A DNA stretch of 11,156 nt from Pelagophyceae sp. CCMP2097 (taxonomy: Eukaryota; Sar; Pelagophyceae). Location of the stretch: contig MU657643.1 in NCBI GenBank assembly GCA_026770575.1, positions 8,495 to 19,650 on the forward strand. Direction: 5' to 3'. This document shows, in pieces, positions 8,461 through 11,156 of this stretch. The position numbers and the translations under genes are program-made. The notes beneath the pieces are model-generated. The model had not been told where the DNA came from, did not search any database, and was given only the letters and a program-made list of their open reading frames with translations. Position 1 is the first letter of the stretch; each line of letters opens with the position of its first letter.

Positions 8461-10295
8461 TCATTCACGGCGCGCGGGGCCCGCCGGCGAGTCTCGGAGG
8501 CCGACGGCGCCCGGCGACGGCGGCGCCTCGTCGCGCGTCTCGGGCGCGGTGGGCCGCGCGGCCCTGCCCTCCTCGTCGGCGGCGGGCTTGACGGTTTCGC
8601 CGCTTCGGGCGTCGTCGTCCGGGGTGGTCTGGCGGAGTTCGATGAGCGGGTCGAGCTGGAGCAGGAACGCCTTGTCGAACATCTTGGGCAGCCATTTCAG
8701 GCGGACGTAGACCAGCGCGGCGATGAAGAGCGGAAACGTCATGGCCACGGGCGTGAGCGTGACGACGAAGATTACCGCGGCGGCGGCGAGCTGCAGGAGC
8801 GTAAACTTGCGGATGGTCGCAAAGTCGAGGAATCTGAACCAGTCGTGCGACGACTTGCGCAGCCGTTGCTCCGATGCCACCAGGCAGAGGCGCTCCCAGA
8901 GCTGGTTGCCGGGCAGCGAGCTCAGGGCCATGAAGAGGAAGAGGCCGTCGAGGCAGGCCTTTGGGATGAGGCCGATGATGCCGATCAACGGCTTGAAGCA
9001 GACGACGCCCGTGAGCAGCGCCTGGAGGAAGTTCGTGTAGCGCTGCTCGTAGACTTTTTGGACGACGTCGATCATGATTCCGTTGCGCTCGACCTTGCCG
9101 AAGATGCAGAGCGACTTTGTGTGGAGCGGCGCTTGCGGGATGAGGCCGTTGCAGGGCGGGATGCCAAGCAGCCCCGTGGCGACGATGCACCACCCCAACA
9201 CGAAGAAGTCGAGGTGGTAGGCGCTGCCCTTGCGCAGTTTAAAGGCCTTGTCCTGGGCCATGATGGAGCTGACGTTGTGGTCGAAAATAAACAGCACGGT
9301 TATGATGGTCGCCGGGACGAGCGAAAACAATATCGCCCAGGGCGGGCAGTCGCGCATCGGGTTGACGACCCAGGCGCGGCCATGTAAAGTGCGGAAGTTG
9401 CCGGGGACGTCGACGCGCTGCAGGTCGTTGCCCAGTCTGCCGGATCGGCCGACGAGCGAGAGGCCCGTCCAGAGGATGATCGATATGGTCGGCGCGTAGT
9501 CCGAGATGAAGGTCCGCACCCTGTCCGTCGCCACGGTCCACCGCGTCGCATCGGCGAGGGCCAGCGCCGTCAGCGTCGTGCCGAGGCCGATGATGAGCTC
9601 CATCAGAGCTGAGTCGAACGGCTTGCTCCGAGTAAAGTACTGCGCCATCCCCTGCAGGCCTGTCACGCCGTAAATGACCGCGATGAGCATGCCGAACGTG
9701 TGGCACCTAGAGAAGGGCGTCTCCCTAAGGTCCGTTGCGCCCACTCTGGGGTCCGTCGTGCCCACGGCCGCGTTTGCCCATTTCGGGCGCGGCTCGGCGC
9801 GAAAAGTTGGTAATGTACTTGATGTAGTCGTTGAGCCCCAGGGCGGCGATGGTCATGTGCATCAACGCGGCGAAAAACTGGGACCAGGCGTAGAAGGGGA
9901 GGAACTTGATGCCCAAACTCTTCGTCATCCCATAAATGGATATCGTGAGGATCGTCACCGGTCCTATTCCGGCGCTCGAATAGCCACGCAAACGGAAGGG
10001 GCGCACCGGTAACGCCGAGGATGACGAGGGGCTGGCCCGAGAAGACGGAGTAGATGAGGCCGCTGAGGCTCGAGCTGAGGCAGACCTCGACTACTCCAAT
10101 CTCGTCCGTCGTCTTCTCCAGGAGGGCGGCAAAGGTGATGGCCGGCGCGACGCTCGTGAAGAACATGAAGAAGACGCTGGCCGTCGTCTTAGCGTTGTGT
10201 CCATCAGTCCAGTCGGATTTATACCACGGCCTTCGAGCCGCCAAGTCGGCGCGGATGCCGCGGAAGCCGCTCGACGCGGTCAGGTACTTCGACAT
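8461..10295 (-). CDS. BOR1: SLC4/BOR1-family anion transporter (borate or bicarbonate)
   Basis: Exons 10295-10007, 9963-9801 and 9706-8461 give 565 residues. Introns are 10006-9964 (GT-AG, 43 nt) and 9800-9707 (GC-AG, 94 nt). The start MSKYLTASSGFRGIRADL leads straight into the family N-terminal motif GIRADLAARRPWYKSDW, so there is no band-3-type cytosolic domain, as in plant and fungal BOR1. Multiple hydrophobic segments follow, including SGQPLVILGVTGPVTI, NFSCHTFGMLIAVIYG (rebuilt by splicing), FDHNVSSIMAQ (292 onward) and GIPPCNGLIPQAPLHTKSL (332-350). The last two match the BOR1 branch better than animal bicarbonate exchangers. The C-terminal 60 or so residues are charged and disordered. 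Substrate is not readable from sequence: BOR1 proteins export borate, while related algal SLC4 proteins take up bicarbonate for photosynthesis. An additional 5' exon cannot be excluded. Confidence 0.9.
9707..9800 (-). other. GC-AG intron 2 of the SLC4 gene
   Basis: Continuity of the SLC4 motif YITNFSCHTFGM requires joining ...TTTTC to GTGCCACACG, so the intron reads GCGCCG...CTCTAG. The exonic reading frame runs on into the intron for a while, so simple ORF calling would mis-model the gene. Confidence 0.7.
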
Positions 10296-10450
10296 GAGCG
10301 CCGGCCACCGCGGGGATACGGTGGGGCGCGGGCCACGAACACGCGGCCTCGACGCGCGGGGGAAGGTTTCACGTATCGACGCGTGTACAGCACGGGGGGG
10401 TTGCGTCTCGGTCAAGAGGGGGGCAGGATTTAATTAGGGTCTCACAGGTA

Positions 10451-10465
10451 ATCCGTTGAACGGAT
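10451..10465. promoter_or_regulatory. Near-perfect palindrome ATCCGTTGAACGGAT, possible factor-binding site
   Basis: ATCCGTT and AACGGAT are exact reverse complements around a single G. It lies about 155 bp upstream of the SLC4 start in the divergent region. The size and symmetry suit a dimeric DNA-binding protein; function is inferred only. Confidence 0.3.
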
Positions 10466-10555
10466 AAAATGTGGTGTGTGTTGATGTTTTTCTGGTCTCC
10501 CTTCTCTCTCTCCCTTGCCTGATCGATCATGATAGTTTCCTGGGAAGAGGCCACC

Positions 10556-10633
10556 ATGGGCCCGCCGTCGCTCCTCGCGCTGCGGTCGGAGTCGCCTGGG
10601 AGTTTGGCCACGCGTGGTTGTGACCCTCGTTGA
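10556..10633 (+). other. Small ORF (25 codons) with an ideal start context, doubtful
   Basis: The ATG is preceded by GCCACC and followed by G, the textbook strong eukaryotic start context, and encodes MGPPSLLALRSESPGS and a few more residues before TGA. It could be an upstream ORF in the leader of the right-edge gene, a first exon whose donor I cannot place, or chance. There is no family resemblance. Confidence 0.2.
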
Positions 10634-10732
10634 TGGGCCTGCAAAAGGGTTGCGCTGAATCACGACTCTATCATATACATTGGGTCGGCAAAGTTTGTTC
10701 TTTGGCAGCGTGAGAACTGTGCATTCCTGCCA

Positions 10733-10809
10733 GGGAAGTCCACAATTCTACGGCAGGGCGGTCGCCCACCATGTGTTGCGTCGATCCCCCCCGGAATTGT
10801 GGACTTCCC
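10733..10809. repeat. Perfect 16-bp inverted repeat with 45-bp spacer
   Basis: GGGAAGTCCACAATTC (10733-10748) is exactly complementary to GAATTGTGGACTTCCC (10794-10809). The spacer is GC-rich and includes CACCATGTG. The arms could form a stem in RNA or be the ends of a very small mobile element such as a MITE remnant. No flanking target-site duplication is obvious. Confidence 0.75.
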
Positions 10810-10974
10810 ACGTCGGGTTTGCAAATGGGACTCCATACAAACACAGTCAACGATTCTGGCTATAGCAGAGGCCGTCTCCGCACTCTCTCTCTCTCCTAAC
10901 ACATTACCATCCACTCGCTCATACTGAGCGGAGTGCTTCCCCCGGGTCTACAGGGCTCAGGGGGGAAACGGGTT

Positions 10975-11156
10975 ATGGGCCCCAGGAACGCGCACACTCG
11001 CGCCCGGCGCCTAGCCATGGCACCAAAGAAATCGGGCTCAAAATTGGGCTCTTCGGGGGAAACGGCCCCCGGGACCTCGTCCGGCGCCAAAGCCGCGCGC
11101 ACGCTGGCACCGGGCCGGCCCGACGCCGACGCCGACACCGTCGTGCCACTGCGCAC
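10975..11156 (+). CDS. N-terminal fragment of an unrecognised protein; runs off the right edge
   Basis: An open frame starts at ATG 10975 or at the in-frame ATG 11017 and continues to the window end. The downstream start (CTAGCCATGG) gives MAPKKSGSKLGSSGETAP, a Lys/Ser/Gly-rich disordered leader, then DADADTVVPLR. The upstream start adds MGPRNAHTRARRLA, an Arg-rich, acid-free extension that could act as a mitochondrial presequence. GC-ending codons dominate from about 11050 onward, supporting coding. It is too short to identify, and an intron could lie beyond the edge. Confidence 0.45.
   Translation, partial: MGPRNAHTRARRLAMAPKKSGSKLGSSGETAPGTSSGAKAARTLAPGRPDADADTVVPLR

Larger units (their letters stand above)
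10296..10974. promoter_or_regulatory. Head-to-head intergenic region, no convincing gene
   Basis: This is the longest gene-poor stretch, between the SLC4 start and the right-edge gene, with base composition markedly less GC-rich from about 10430 to 10930. It holds several palindromes: 10451-10465, TGATCGATCA at 10520-10529, and a hairpin CGCTCA-TAC-TGAGCG at 10916-10930. It also has pyrimidine tracts (10492-10514 and a CT repeat at 10883-10895) and a long inverted repeat at 10733-10809. These are promoter-like or ncRNA-like features; none is assignable to a named factor. Confidence 0.45.

Noticed and set aside
8440..9387. A 315-codon plus-strand frame rich in Asp/Glu/Arg
   Set aside because: Exactly antisense to the membrane segments of the SLC4 gene; the charge pattern is the mirror of hydrophobic codons.
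10660..10914. Minus-strand 84-codon frame in the intergenic region
   Set aside because: It runs straight through the inverted repeat and CT tract and has no protein signature.
10896..11156. Minus-strand 86-codon open frame at the right edge
   Set aside because: No ATG start and no recognisable content; the plus strand offers a better start and codon usage.
1..11156. Bacterial operon, CRISPR array, tRNA/rRNA or integrated virus
   Set aside because: No direct-repeat array, no tRNA cloverleaf and no viral genes were seen; spliced eukaryotic genes occupy the window.

Overview
This window looks like nuclear DNA of a GC-rich eukaryotic alga. Genes are split by many very short introns, mostly 43-131 nt. 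One gene encodes FtsZ with a leader that looks like the bipartite targeting signal of a complex red-lineage plastid. Another encodes an axonemal dynein intermediate chain, so the lineage builds, or recently built, motile flagella. A pelagophyte-like stramenopile or a haptophyte fits best; the sequence alone does not settle which.

Layout from left to right: an unrecognised membrane-anchored protein running off the left edge (minus); an RRM + 37-aa helical-repeat + RAP-domain protein with a mitochondrial-type presequence (plus, 797-3594); outer-arm dynein intermediate chain DNAI1/ODA9 (minus, 6238-3700); plastid-type FtsZ in nine exons (plus, 6577-8282); an SLC4/BOR1-family anion transporter (minus, 10295-8461); and the first codons of an unrecognised gene at the right edge (plus). 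Strands alternate strictly. Genes therefore meet head-to-head over spacers of about 340-680 bp, which must hold divergent promoters, and tail-to-tail over spacers of only 105 and 178 bp.

The genes do not form one pathway: organelle RNA metabolism, flagellar motility, plastid division and anion transport are all housekeeping functions. The most unusual material is the gene structure. Fifteen introns can be placed by protein homology and reading frame. All twelve GT introns start GTNCG, with C at +4 where most eukaryotes have A. Three others are best explained as GC-AG. Fourteen of the fifteen acceptors are AG followed by G. Several introns are bounded by 5-6 nt direct repeats, and some share internal motifs, which may point to introner-like origin. 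The RRM-HPR-RAP fusion is the most interesting protein.
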